A stretch of DNA of 64,000 nucleotides from Glandiceps talaboti (Eukaryota > Hemichordata > Enteropneusta > Spengelidae), in assembly GCF_964340395.1 (NCBI RefSeq), contig NC_135555.1:3768001-3832000 (forward strand). The letters run 5' to 3'. The stretch's first letter is position 1, and each line of letters begins with the position of its first letter. The notes under the pieces are model-generated. The model was not told the DNA's origin. It worked only from the letters and a program-made list of their open reading frames with translations, and made no database searches. Both the position numbers and the translations under genes were made by a program. This document shows, piece by piece, positions 12,961-25,790 of the stretch.

Positions 12961-14272
12961 GAAGCCATTTCAAAGTTGAATGATTTTGTTTGAATACATA
13001 ATTTTTTTCTCTTAATGCCTCATAAATTTGTCAGAAACTATATAACTAGTGATCCAGAATAAAGGCATAGTGCACAATTCAGTTTTGGTTTGTACACTAA
13101 AATCTCAAATATCAAAATTTGATACAGCAAAATTAGTATTAGCATTTCGAGAAGCAAGACAACATCATAAATCAAATCATCTCAATGCAAAAACAACAAC
13201 AAAGATGAGGACGACAAAAACCTTAAATCATCAATCAATGAAAGAATCTAAAAAGCGTACTTTTTAAAATGAAAATTAAGTATTTGATGTTAACAATACG
13301 GGACAGACAACAGCAGAACTTCAGTGCAGTCCCTGGATCGAAATCTTTTGACAATTCAAAAGACCACTCTCAATTGTTTTCTTTTAACGCTTGACAGCAC
13401 TTTAAAATTCTCTGTAATTTACTCATTATTGTAGATAATTTAAAAGTGTATTTCTTTAGATAATACAATCCCAGCAGGGATCATAATTTTACAATGCTCT
13501 CATCAAACTCAGCCGTGTACTCGAGAGAATTTGAAATTAATGTTTTAGAACACAATCATAACGGCTTGAGGCTACGAATGGTAGACTTTACATTTCCAAT
13601 AAAAAGGTGTTGACAGACTTAATATCACACGTACCATGTCACAAATTATTAATTTTCACTTTCATAATATCAATGATGATGTCATTTTCTAAATCATGAT
13701 GACCAATCATGAGTGGTGACTGCATGTTCCAAAGTTGAGAGAAAGTTCAACTTCAACCAGAAAGGATCGACATACCAAAATTAGATTTTACACTACGTAG
13801 AAATTTGTCAAAATTTAGATTACCGGGTAAGTGATCATAATTTGGGTAAAGAAATAGGACGAAAAAGTAAACCAAGATTACCTTTAAATGAAAATCTGAA
13901 AGAATTATATTGCTCCAGAATTGTAAATTTATTATATTTCTACTTTTTTTACTATATCACAAAAAGAAACAATCATAAAAATGATAATGAAACACAATTA
14001 TCTTGATCCTGCTTTATTTTTAAAAACACTGATATGTGCTGACACTGCAGGAGCTCCATGAACTTTTTATCAATTGTGAATCTTTTAAATTTCATTTCTG
14101 TTTTTCTAAATTTATACGACACTCTCTGGTAGTGTGTGTAGCGTATAATAACGATTGAAATGAACACCGAAAAGTATATTAACCTTAATTTCTATACAAA
14201 ATAGAGGAAACATGTATTTTTGTGAAACGTGCTTTAAATACAGACAATATTATATCTATATTTGGCTTACAG
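12961..14272. other. Non-coding stretch upstream of a candidate exon pair
   Basis: AT-rich, with no recognised gene. If the candidate exons downstream are real, upstream exons of the same gene could lie here or further left, but I could not identify them. Confidence 0.4.
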
Positions 14273-14386
14273 GTGGCCAACTCGAACTGGAGAGGATATC
14301 TATGTTGCTGGTTCTGTGCATGACTCACTATATACTCGTAACAGTGAATGCATGAACAAAGTGGAGTACGTCCCCAACCAAGCAAT
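14273..14386 (+). CDS. Candidate internal exon of an unrecognised plus-strand gene
   Basis: A possible acceptor (ggcttacag) is followed by 114 bp open in one frame, beginning after one leftover base with WPTRTGEDIYVAG and including NKVEYVPNQA. It ends at a donor GTAAGA (14387). Composition is more GC-rich than the surroundings. The exon ends two bases into a codon, and the next candidate exon starts with the single base needed, reading through as Ile-Gly-His-Pro. I do not recognise the protein. The opposite strand is also open here, so this remains a candidate. An in-frame Met occurs in the exon (CMNKVEY), so it could also be a first coding exon. Confidence 0.45.
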
Positions 14387-14499
14387 GTAAGACATCCATG
14401 CTTTATACCAAGAAGTGTATAGTTACTGCAAGTTCATTTAAAACAATAATTTCTTGGAAGTACTTTTAAATCATAGACAAATTATTGTCTATGTTTTAG

Positions 14500-14713
14500 T
14501 GGTCATCCTCTCCGTGTAAACAAAGGAGTGTTGTGTCTACAAATGGTAACACTAGACTATCTATCTGAATCATCTATTTCAGATGTTCATGCACTTATCC
14601 CTAGAGCACCAACAAGTATACTTCTGAATTATATGGTAGCTATAGTCAGTCCTACAGAAACTCCACAAGTAGATGCTCACTGCAGACAGTCTGAATGGAA
14701 CATGTTTGCCTGA
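14500..14713 (+). CDS. Candidate terminal exon of an unrecognised plus-strand gene
   Basis: A pyrimidine-leaning acceptor (tgtctatgttttag) precedes a 214-bp open segment. It starts with the one base that completes the codon from the exon ending at 14386, and it ends at TGA (14711-14713). The product includes GHPLRVNKGVLCLQMVTLDY and ends QSEWNMFA. The intervening intron would be 113 bp. It contains the perfect short inverted repeat catagaca/tgtctatg. Two AATAAA hexamers follow at 15221 and 15238, consistent with a roughly 0.5-kb 3' UTR. No family recognised. The case rests on phase-compatible splice sites and a long open frame only. Confidence 0.45.
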
Positions 14714-15260
14714 AGAGCTTTGTAAACATCTTTGTATGGATTGGTGCCATTACAATCGTTAACCTGTCTGTGGCAGTCTTTCACCTTTGACCTCTAGTCT
14801 GCATCATTGATCTCCTTCCCTAGTTGATTACGTCAATATGGAACGTATACCCCCCAAGAAGTAATTGTCAGCATTTTAGGGGCTTGAAGAGAAGAAAATG
14901 TCTTATTTTTTCCTGATTTTCATTCAGGAAATCATGTTGCAAATCTGGAGAATCAATAGAGCATGTGTATTTCTTGTGTGTTTACATGTGAAACAAAGCC
15001 TATCATATTTCAATGAGATGTGTGGTATTGATGGCGCTTTACTGAGGCTTATAGTAATTCCGTTGTAGTAAAGAGTACTTCATACTTGAAAGACTGTCAC
15101 CAGCTTATAACAGTCAATGACTAGTAAGAGGATTAAAATCTCATAATGAACTATTTTAATTGTTTCGCCAACATACCATGGGTGTATACATGACTATTCT
15201 GTTGTATTCTATGTCGAATGAATAAAACTCATTCTACAATAAATTAAATCAAACTAATTT
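14714..15260 (+). other. Possible 3' UTR of the candidate plus-strand gene
   Basis: Follows the candidate stop at 14713. AATAAA hexamers lie at 15221-15226 and 15238-15243. No other features seen. Assignment as a UTR depends on the gene being real. Confidence 0.3.
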
Positions 15261-15972
15261 TTCCTGACTGAAAAATGTTTGTTTGCTGTAAGCAATTGGT
15301 TATTGAAGACGATTGACCCACAAGTACCTTGTTTTTTTCTCTTTTGCATTCCTTCCTTTGCCAAAATGTAAAAACTTTTCATTCTTCAAAGTTTTTATTT
15401 TTAAAAAGCCCAATGTTTAACATAAGTGCAATCTAAGAGAGAGGTTGATCTCTTTTGCATGATTTTGATGCAATTTGTACAGACATTATACGAGTCCAAC
15501 AATGGTGCTGCTGAATAGACCACAATTCTCTCTTATTTGTATGCTTATTTAGTTATTTATCTATTTATTTATTGCATCCCTTTTGTATCAGGGGCTCACT
15601 AAGATTGTTAGGAGCAGCACTAAGAAAAAATTAAAATCCATACACAACTAAAAAGATGAGTAAAAAAACATATACAGGAACAAACAACAAAATTAACCAA
15701 AGTGAGGTAAGAATATTGATCAAATGAAAATAAAAATAACAATGTATGCTTCAATAGTTGTCAGAACGGCTAAACTATTCTATATTAGTTTTAACAAAAT
15801 CTTTTCTGTTTTCAATTGCTTCAATAAGGTATTGTTTGATAGGTTTATCTATTTGTTTACTTATAGACTCATTGTAGTGTTTCGTATTATCTCCTATAAA
15901 TTATAGACATCAACTCTTCCATTTTAGGCAAATCCTACACCATGTACCAGTATACAGAGTTTTGTGATTTTT
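15261..15972. other. AT-rich stretch with a possible retroelement tail
   Basis: At about 15544-15610 a (ttta)n-like run precedes gcatcccttttgtatcaggg. That arrangement resembles an old interspersed element end, but I cannot assign a family. Confidence 0.3.
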
Positions 15973-16874
15973 TAGCACAACTGAACTTGTTTCAGTAGTG
16001 CTATAGGCATGGAAAACTGTCTGTCTGTCTGTCTGTCTGTGACATGTGACACTATGTGTGCATATGTGTGTGTGAACAAGTCAAAAACCATTGGACCGAT
16101 TGCCATCATATTTGGTGGGTATATTACCTTTGGTGTCTAGTTGGGAAAGTGTTCAAATTGAGATTTGGTGGGAACATTTTGAGGGGTGTTTAGATTAAGA
16201 AGTATTTATGACATGACAATCCCATCAGTGATATGCAAATTAGGTCTAAAAATGTGTCTTTTTGGTCAAAAATCTCTATCATTCCAAAACTACTGAGCAG
16301 ATTGGGATGAAATTTAATGAGGATGCATTTGGAGATGTGTACAGGAAGACGTTTTCACATGATCATCCCATAAGCAATATGCAAATTAGGTCTAAAAATC
16401 TCAATTATGGCCAAAAACTTAGATCTTGAAAATTACATTATGAATGGGGCTGAAACTTGGTGGGGGTGTTTCTGGAGGTGTTATTCTGCAATAAGTGTTG
16501 AACATTTTGAAACAACTGGCCCTAGCTACCATGGCCACGCCCTTGGCAACAGTGAAATGATGATGCACATTACAAAGATAACAATAGGGATGGGTAGGTA
16601 AGTGAATAAAAAAATGTAAAAAAAATATGCCTAGTAACAAGACCATGCCCATAGCAACAGCCAAATGATTGTGTACATCATAGTGATAATAACAGGGATT
16701 AACAGGCAAGCAAATAAACATTCAAAAAATATATGCAAATATACCGGGCAACAAGACCATGCCCATAGAAACAGCCAAATGCTGGTGTGTATTTTAAAGA
16801 TAAGAACATGCATGGGGATAATATGCCTAGCAACAAGACCACACCCATAGCAACAGCCAAATACAGTTGTGCTA
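15973..16874. mobile_element. 0.9-kb TIR-bounded interspersed repeat
   Basis: Starts with TAGCACAACTG (15973-15983) and ends with its exact reverse complement CAGTTGTGCTA (16864-16874). The left end folds into a hairpin, gcacaactgaa/ttcagtagtgc with one mismatch. Inside are (tctg)n, a twice-used caatatgcaaattaggtcta block (near 16231 and 16374) and about four copies of a roughly 110-bp unit carrying atgcccatagcaacagccaa. No transposase frame is visible, and no clear target duplication. Probably a non-autonomous element or a composite repeat. Confidence 0.6.
16515..16862. repeat. About 110-bp degenerate tandem repeat inside the TIR element
   Basis: Four diverged copies of acaagaccatgcccatagca then acagccaaat, with a-rich linkers and tatgcctagcaacaag joints. 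Confidence 0.75.
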
Positions 16875-19800
16875 CAACGCCATTGGCGCTATTTTTTTAA
16901 ATTTATTACTGATGAGTTTTTGAATACCAATTTTCATCAGTGCAGATATATCAGTGACTTTTGGTGGAAGTTACACTAGAGGCGGCTATCAATGGAAGCA
17001 GAAAGTAATAATAGTTGCACCTGTTACGACTCCATTTAAAGGATATTGATTTTTTCTGACTAGGTATAAGAACAAAATAAATTTACATGTTACTTTACAC
17101 ACTACAGATGGACTACCCAAGTTGATCATTTCTTGACACTTTATGTACGTTATTCACAGCACATGTAAAATTTAGCAGTCAGGAAATTTCTAAGCAAACT
17201 AAACTTTCTTTTTAATTTGTATATAAGCATCCTTGTGTTATAAAATTGACTAATTTCATGAAATTGTTCTCTTGATCCTGACCTACCAGAAGTCACTCAG
17301 TGACAGCAGAACCTGCAAAATGTGTATTCAGAAACTCATCAGGAACAATTCTAAAGTTTGAAAATTTCAGAAAATGTTTTCAAAACTCCATGTACACTGG
17401 TGATATTTGCTTGAATGGAAAGAGTTAATGTCTGAGCATACAAACCAGAAAGAGCATGAATGCTGATGGACTCATAGTTAGTAATGAACATTTCTACTCA
17501 CAGAGACAATAGCTCACTGTAGCACATCCCTGACAATGCTGACAAGAATTTAGCGAAAAAATTGGGATTTACTTACAAGAAATTTATTGATTCTATGAGT
17601 AGAAACTTGCATTACTAAATCAGAAAAAATTATGGGATATTCAGCTTACCGTGCAGTGTGGCATAATGATTCCTCATTCATTCACTTCCCTTACTTTATG
17701 TTGATTGGTTGAGCCATAGGTAATTTGCATATATATAATCAACACCTGGCCCATTCATAGGTGTCTAATTCAAGACAGTTTTATGAGTATGCAGTCGAAA
17801 GCTTTTAGCTTATCGAAAATATGTTGTGACTGATATTGGCAATGACAAGTCTAAGATATTGGTTAACATTTTTAGACTATTCCTATCAGCGTCCCACACA
17901 TTTACACTTTGTTGACAAACATTTAGTTTGTTTACAAATTGACATCAATGCAGTGTACACAGCACTACAACTACTAAAGGTAATTCAGCTATTAAATTAT
18001 CAAAAAAGTTGAATTGAACATAAATTTCATGTCGTTTGATAAATTTTTCAGCAGGCAAAAAAATATTGAAATTTTGAGTAGAAATAAATAACATCTACTT
18101 GGACGGTTAATGGGAGCAAGGTGATACTAGTGTGTCAACTTTTCAGTGGCTTGAACCACATGCATACATAAATTTCTTACCAAGGTGATAATGCTTTCAG
18201 TTTGAGCCATTTTTTTTTATATTTTATTAAAACTTAATATAATAAATAGTTGACACTTGGCTGACATATTTGTCACCGGGCACTGTACTATACAGTTGTG
18301 GCATAAATCTTTTGAGCCAAAATCAAAAAGCAAGGCTTACAATGTAGGAGTGACCAAAAAAACAAACAAACAAGACACTATATATTGTCTGACTGAAAGC
18401 TGACTGTACCATACACTGTAATCTTCCTCTGTACTGACAGTTTACCTATTGAGTGCTAGGCAATTCAATGAGGATTACCTCTCTGTCTGAATATCTGACA
18501 ATCAAGGATTCAAAGACTTGGTACCAGCAGACTATATCTACCAAGTAAGATATCTTCAAAGAGTAGTGTGACTATTTTCCTGCCAAAATCTACTGAATAT
18601 AAAGGAGTATTAACATATTTGATACATTTTAGGGTTTATTTTAAACATAATTAAAATTTAATCAATAAGATATCTTCATCTATTTTCCCGCCAAAAATTG
18701 ATTGAATTTAAAGTAATGTTGGGTTAATTTTTAGGTTTATATTAAACACAATTTTATAGAGAAACAGCTGAATACAAAATATCGACAAAGATTCATTCAC
18801 TGAGCATCCGACACAATATATTCTACCAAAGTGAATTTAAATGAGTAACATTTTTATACCTTTGAGGTTTATTTTAGGTTTATTTTAGACACACTTTGCA
18901 GCAGTAATTATTGTCAATAAAATAACATCAAAATAAACCTGTAAATTAATCAAAACATACAAAGTTTGCAGAAAAATATGATAACCAAGGTTATGTACTG
19001 CAGGGAATATTGACGTCACAATGCACCTTTCAATGCAAAGCAATCAACATTCAATTCGTGTATAAATTCATTCATTCTTTACTTGATGAAAGGTGTGTTT
19101 TCTTAGAAAGTCATAAAATGTTTGACTACAGCTGGCATTTTATGATGAAAAGCACTTACACCTACATTTCAATAAAATATAATACTTCAACTTATAGTCT
19201 AATTATTATATTTAATGGTTTCTATGTCTGGGCTACCATGACCTCATTCTCTACTGACGTTGCAGACATTGTATCACCTCTTTCTTCATCACTGTCTCTA
19301 ATTTATTATGTGTCTATTCTCCGATATTATTAGTTTTTATGTTCTTATTATTAACATTTAGTATTTTATTTTTAAAATTGCAATTTCACATCCTGTAAAT
19401 CAGCAATGTGAAAAGTACTATTTATGATAAAATATTGGTACTTTTGACGTCTCATCAAAACCTAGATCACAACCTCCATGTTTTGAATAGACTTGCATGT
19501 CTACTTTTATGCCATAATTTCTCATGTTCTGACTTTTTTACTACATAATATCACATTGATTTACACTAGTTGTCATTCTCCTCATTCCATCTCGTTTCAT
19601 ATCCATTACTTATCCATGTAATTGTATTCTGTTTTTACGTGAGGTTACACTGGCCTGTGCATATAACCTTACGTATATGTTACACTCTGTGGCCAAGTCA
19701 TAAATTTAGGGAAGTCCTCAGTGGATTTTTAGGTATAGGCATTGATTTAAAAGTTACAAAAAACGTACATAAACATTTCAACATCGACTGTATGCCAATA

Positions 19801-20019
19801 TGCAGGACAATACTGCTTGAATCTATGCTTTGATGTGAACCGCAATTTGAAATGACTGTGAAAGCATGTTATGACATATTTAAAGTCCTTGGTTTATTTT
19901 TACAACCAATTAAGTGAACATATGCAAACAATAGTGAAAACACATGTACAGACATATACTATTATTTCTAGACTGCTAACCATTTGGCTGTTAATTGACA
20001 ACAATTAAGGTAATGTTAC
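16875..20019. other. Long AT-rich stretch with a promoter-like cluster
   Basis: No gene recognised. A CCAAT/octamer/TATA-like cluster at 17703-17738 and a hairpin at 17795-17816 are listed separately. The 107- and 87-codon plus frames at 19010 and 19570 have no recognisable content. Confidence 0.45.
17703..17738 (+). promoter_or_regulatory. Possible Pol II core promoter (ATTGG, octamer, TATA)
   Basis: In order: ATTGG (inverted CCAAT box, 17704-17708), the octamer ATTTGCAT (17723-17730) and TATATATAA (17730-17738). The arrangement is promoter-like, but in AT-rich DNA it can arise by chance. No coding sequence can be assigned downstream. Confidence 0.25.
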
Positions 20020-20240
20020 ACCCCTCCCCCATCATAATCCTTTGTGACACTGCTAAACAGTGCCCCCTTCCCCCATTATAATTCTTTGCACTGTTTCAAC
20101 ATTACCTAACTGTACCCCTCCTCCAGCTGACCCCTCCCCGTCATAATCCTTTTAAAAAGTACTATGTATATGGTTGTGACACTATTAGGAGACAATTATG
20201 TATCTACCACCCTTCCCATCATAATTCTTTTTGCACTTAA
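20020..20240. repeat. C-rich degenerate repeat
   Basis: About four diverged copies of a cccctcccc-catcataatcctt block, with variable spacers. Confidence 0.55.
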
Positions 20241-20773
20241 TTGTTGCAAAATCAATAATGCTTTTAAATATTGCCCCTTTAATTTCCATAAAATTTGTTT
20301 TCAAATTCAATCAATACTTTGGTGTTTATTTTATATAGTTGTTTAGTCTAGTTCAGGAAATATTTCAAACACTGACTGAAATTTAACCCAATACTTTGCT
20401 GTCTGTTGAATTTTTTTGTCATTGGTAAATATCCAAGATAATGTGTGGTAGTTATAAAGTCATCATTGGGTTTTGTTTTCAAATGATGACAGACTGATCG
20501 ATCTCAATATGCTAGTATCAAGTCTTTCTTCATTCCAAAAAAAAGGAACACACCTCCGTTTATCCCCGGAGGAGGGTTACATAAATACATGAGAACGAAT
20601 AAAGGAGGTCACGTGAGCCAAAAACACAAAACAGCTGAGAAATAAACATAAAAGACTACGATGCAAAACAGAAAGGAAATCAAATACTGTCCCTGATCCT
20701 GAAACAATCTATTATGAATTTTGTAGTCGTCACTACAATAGTTTTATCTGTACTTGACATAATTATGATGAAC
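20241..20773. other. Non-coding stretch
   Basis: AT-rich. A small GC-richer patch at 20555-20620 includes an E-box CACGTG. No gene seen. Confidence 0.45.
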
Positions 20774-20844
20774 TTAGTCATCCTTATCCATAGAATCAGA
20801 GTAAATAGTGGATAACCATTTGGAAGAAACTATGTCTTTGTTGA
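20774..20844 (-). CDS. Weak candidate terminal exon, minus strand
   Basis: On the minus strand a strong pyrimidine-rich acceptor (catttctttcttttacag) is followed by 71 bp open to TAA. It encodes NKDIVSSKWL and a short acidic tail ending DSMDKDD. The exon would start two bases before a codon boundary. I found no upstream partner exon, and the sequence could be fortuitous. Product unknown. Confidence 0.2.
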
Positions 20845-22818
20845 CTGTAAAAGAAAGAAATGGCTTAAAAATAGAGAATTGTCTTGCAATTAAAATTGAT
20901 GAATATTCATAACACTTTTGCTCACTTTTGTTCACTAAACAGCATTTAAATATTAAAACCAGACATGTTTTCAAAATCTATATATTTGTCAAAGTAAATT
21001 CATGTGAATTGTTGAACATAACTGATGTCATGAACGTTAGTTATGACATGCATCTGAAAAACATGGCTGCTAACATCCAGTTAACAGTTTACCTTACTCT
21101 GAAATGTGTTGACCTTGAGCAAACACTGGAGCAGATTTTTTTTTATTCTACAAAAGATGACTTGATGTTTGTCTGTCACAGAGGGTTTTGTCAAAGACGT
21201 TGGATACATGGTTTTGTATTTGCATAGGTTGAATTTTAACAAGGATGATCTTAGCAAAAGTTAGATTGATTTTTCGGATATTATTCTCATTTGAAAACAG
21301 ACAAAACGTTTTAAAAATGTCTATAATTTTTTTTGACATCTTTGAAAAATTATCTTTGTTGTTCATGAAATAGCTTTGTATTGAAGCATTTCTAAAGTAA
21401 CATGCTGTTGGGACATTTTGATTGTAATACAAGATACCATTATACTGTTCTTTGATCTTATCTCTTTATCTCAGTCTGTTTTAACAAGTAAAACATCAGT
21501 CGAAAGTAATCATTTCCATTTGAATCTATCACTCAAACGGTTAATTAAAAGCCCCATTTAAAGTCGCTTGGGACATTTTATAAAGTCTCTCATAATTTGA
21601 AATGTTTTCAGCTTGTTACATTTTTTGATATTTAAGGAAAATGTCCTTAACTTTTTAAAAAAATCCCAGCAGTACTTAAGTTGTGTAGGTTTATGCTTTC
21701 ACTCGACTGTTTCACAATCACTCACCCAGGTTATCATTTTACACAATAAAACACAGTTGTGTTTTCAAAATAAAATTACTTTATTGACACACAGATGTCT
21801 ATGATTCACATAAAGAATGAAATGAGGCCGAAGCCTCAATAGCAAACTAGAACTATGACATATATCCTCTGTAATTTTGATTCATATTTCAAAAAGTTGT
21901 AAATGTGAAGTTAATTATGTGATGCCCCTGAAACCTTGACAATATCAATGAAACATTAACAGTGTAAACACTTGCTTCAAAATATAGTACAAAAATTCAT
22001 GTCTTTGCTAGGTTACATTCCTTAAGGTTTCAATTGTCCTTGAAAAGGTGCAGTGCACAGACAGGTTACTTGAATGCCTACAGGCTTCATCAATCAAACA
22101 TATTATTTTCTTTTTAAAAAGAGGAAGAGAAAAGAAAGTATGTCTAATACCTTAGGTCAAGTGTTATTCATACACCTACATATTTTCTAATTTGTTCAGT
22201 AACATGGATTCACATGGTAGATTCGTTGGTATTAAGACAGCTGTTGTCATTTCAAATACAGTTAAATTTATGGTCTATTTTACTACATGTATTTTGGGTT
22301 TATGTCCACCTAAATGCTGGCATGGGAAAACAAGTAAAATCTACCAATAGCTGCATGACCACAACACGTGTCTGACCAACATAAACCATCAATGAACATG
22401 TGACACCTTTCTATATACACTTTGTAGCTGATGTCTAGCTATAGGTTCAGTTGGTGACGCTATCACATATTTGTTTGAAGTTGTAAAATTATAAACACTC
22501 ATAATTAGCAAAGGTTTCATCCTGACGATACTTGGAAGACTTTACATTCATAACACGCTCCTAATTTTCTGGGGTACATCACAGTAAAACGTACCCTCTT
22601 TCACATTAGCCTAGCAAACAAACAGTACTTGTATATTAAAGTAAGAAATGTCTCAAACCTGGGTCATAGCATTATCTTTATTTAATAGAGAATTACATAC
22701 TATTTCCATGGTCCACATCAGATAACAACTGTGTATTTCTTTTGTATTCATTTTGTATATTTGTATCATATGTTTCTTTGAAAGTGTAGCTTATTTTTGT
22801 TATCTGGTGAAATAAATT
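20845..22818. other. AT-rich non-coding stretch
   Basis: Overlapping open frames on both strands (20928-21227 plus, 21148-21432 minus) have no recognisable domains or supporting splice sites. No RNA gene seen. Confidence 0.45.
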
Positions 22819-22846
22819 TCATTCATTCATTCATTCATTCATTCAC
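22819..22846. repeat. (ATTC)n microsatellite
   Basis: About seven perfect attc tetranucleotides after aaataaatttc. Confidence 0.95.
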
Positions 22847-22982
22847 AGGATCATTCTTGTGTTCTCGACCACCTTTTCTCTATGGTTCTACCAAATAACA
22901 GATTTTCAGACCTAGATTATAATCCTTACCTGAAGTGTGCCTTTAAATTGTTTCCAAAAACCGTACATCACTTCTACTAATA

Positions 22983-23225
22983 GGGAACTTGCAATCCAGA
23001 CTGAGCATGCTCAGACGCAAAGGACTATGGGATTATCTGTGGTTATTGTAATACGTAATCTGGAGTTACCGATAAAATAACCTCCCACAATGGTCAGGGT
23101 AACTATGAATTGATTATTTGTGGTTACAAACAATGTAACAATATTGCTTATAATACTAATTGATAAGTATTTATTATCCCATTTCCCATGATGCAACATT
23201 CAACATGGCGGGTTTGCACGTTCCC
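22983..23225. mobile_element. 243-bp MITE-like element with TA target duplication
   Basis: The left end GGGAACTTGCAA and the right end TTGCACGTTCCC are inverted repeats with one mismatch. Both ends are flanked by TA (22981-22982 and 23226-23227). Short length, TIRs, TA duplication and no coding capacity fit a non-autonomous Tc1/mariner-like MITE. The superfamily is inferred from the TA only. Confidence 0.65.
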
Positions 23226-23227
23226 TA

Positions 23228-24249
23228 TTGATTTGTACTCAGTACTTAATTCACACATGTTAACCGTGACTGCTTTATGTCAACTATTAATTTCAGAGTA
23301 AGTAATATATATTACAAACATGGCGTTTCAATTCTCATCAAGAGATAAGTTATCAAAATATCAGTGATGACCAAAGGAAGTCCAGAGTAATTTTATTAGG
23401 TTATTTTAATTATAATTTACATGCAATTACAGAGACATTGGTAATTTAACTTAAAACTTTCTAAGTTTATTGGTGGAAGTTGAGCCAACTTTTTTATATA
23501 TTTTGTGTGAGTAGAAACATAACTTTGTTTTCCAAGAATGAGACTGTCAAATAAAGTTTTGTTGTTTTCATAACTATTTTTTAAATCAAATATACAAAGG
23601 TCCATCCGCTGCAAGTTACTTGGATATCGTGCAACAGTTACATTCATAAAGCCCCACTTATCCTTTTAATTGTTTCTAGCAAGTCTCTATTCTCTGGTGA
23701 CATTTCAAGAACAAACTCAAAGCAGTTTTGGGAGAGAACTAGTAGATGTATATAAAGTAACATCGGGTTTCTGAGGATTGGCACAGGAAATATTTTCATT
23801 TGGACACCATGGAAACTCATGCTGAGACAGCTGGTACTTGTATCCCATGTAATTGACAGGAGATGAAATGTTGTCTAAGACAGAGGAGGTGGTAAATGAA
23901 AGCTCTAGATTTAATGAAATGTACAGGAGAGATGAAGATTAAACGATAGACAACCTTGTCTTAAATGATGGATTTCTGTAGACAAAATTACTTTATAGGC
24001 TTCTCATCATCAACAGAATATCATCGGAATATCTGCCTTTGGCTGATGAAGAGCTTCCATTTCCTTGAGAAGAATGTCTAAGACCATTTCACTGTGTATA
24101 ATCCTTGGGTATAATCATGCTTTTCATGTTTTTCTTCATATTTGATGTTATTTTCTTGTAATAATTCAAAACACCATACTGGGAATCCTCAAAACTTTAA
24201 TAACAGGATATGTGTATAAGGTAATTGCTGAAATATTTCTGAAAATGGA
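23228..24249. other. AT-rich non-coding stretch
   Basis: Nothing supportable seen. Confidence 0.5.
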
Positions 24250-24915
24250 ATATGCAAATTACATTATCACTATGCAAAATTACACTTGGAGTTAGCTAAT
24301 TTGCATAATTACAGTACTTTATAGCTAGACAAAATAATGAACCTTACACTATACAAATGAACTTGACAATATGAACAAGAGGTACCACTACATAATGGAT
24401 GCATAATCAGCATAATGTCAAAATTTCAAATATTCTGATTGTCAATTCACATTTCAGCAACTGTAAAACAGTAAATTCTTCACTACACATTTAGCATATA
24501 TGCAATAAAAATATAAAAATATGTACAACTATCAGCTAATTTGTACAGAATGTAAATTCAGAGTAGATTATTATTTGAAATAGAAAAAATTGGTCTTATA
24601 CTAATTGCATAACAAGTGGAACAACTGGGATGGCTTTGAGCTATTTTGCATATTGTAATTTCTGAGTCATTTTTTTTTAAAGCTAGATAAAATGGGTCTT
24701 TACTACTTGCATAACAAATGGTAAAACTGGAATGTCTTCAATTAATAAATATGTATAATTATAAGCTTATTTGCATAAGTTGAATTTTAAGAGTAGGTTA
24801 TTTTTTTGAGATAGATAAAATTGGTCTTATACTACTAGCATAACAAATGACAATACATGGATGGCTTCCAGAAATATATATGCTGAACTATCAGCTAATT
24901 TGCATAATTATAAGG
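24250..24915. repeat. Degenerate tandem repeat, about 120 bp
   Basis: Four to five diverged units share atcagctaatttgcataatt, an agctagataaaattggtctt block and a tactactagcataacaaatg block. Divergence is high, so the array is old. Confidence 0.7.
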
Positions 24916-25790
24916 TTTCAATTTCAGGAAGACTTATTTGTTCTGATAGACCAGACAAAATTAATCTGCCCACTCAAAGGCAAACTACTAAACAGTATTC
25001 AATGGCTTCAAGCTACAGACATCCCAAATGTTGTAATCTTTTTGATCTTGTGAATAGAAACCATGGCTCACAAAACAAAATTTAATGGACTATATTAGAT
25101 AGAGGCTTTTACTAATCACGACTCAAAGGTTAATGCATATGTATTACACATATTCTGTATAGTTTCAGGGTATATTTCGATGTGGATGGGTTCTGCTTTG
25201 ATTTGTCGCACTAGATTCTAAAATGATTATTCTTATTACACAAGGTATCAAATAACGCGAATACATCGGTCCTTGTCCATTACTTCTAATCACAAAATAT
25301 CAAAATTTGTGATTCTAGCGTCTTCCCAGATTTAAATTGATGACTGAACCAGCTTGTTAAAATTGTGATGATTTCAAAATGTTATGATATCAGACAGAAA
25401 GGTAATGTATATCTGCATTTTTTCAATTGGGTTAATCATTTTGATGGCCTAGAGGTAGTTTGATGTACAAATCACTCACAGAACTGATTTACAAGGGCCT
25501 CATGTTACCGTAACAAGTAAGTCTTAGCTTAGCATCATGTGAACATGAACACTGAACGGATTTAAGAGTCAGGAATTTTTTTTTTAATTCAGTTAACAGA
25601 GAAAAATTTGCGATAAGGTATGACTAGAAGTTGTTTATGTACAAAGAAGTCTGAAAAAAAAAAGATTTTTTAAATTTATTGGTAACCAAAAATTGTGTCA
25701 TGATGACATTTTGATGTCATATATGAATTATTGGTTAGAGCTGTTAGCACCAGCTGATGTGATTCAATATGCAGTATATTTCAGTTTCGA
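24916..25790. other. AT-rich stretch ahead of the 50-bp array
   Basis: No gene called. A short open segment at about 25712-25796 (it includes LLAPADVIQYAVYFSFEQ) ends at a GTAA exactly where the 50-bp array begins. See findings. Confidence 0.4.
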
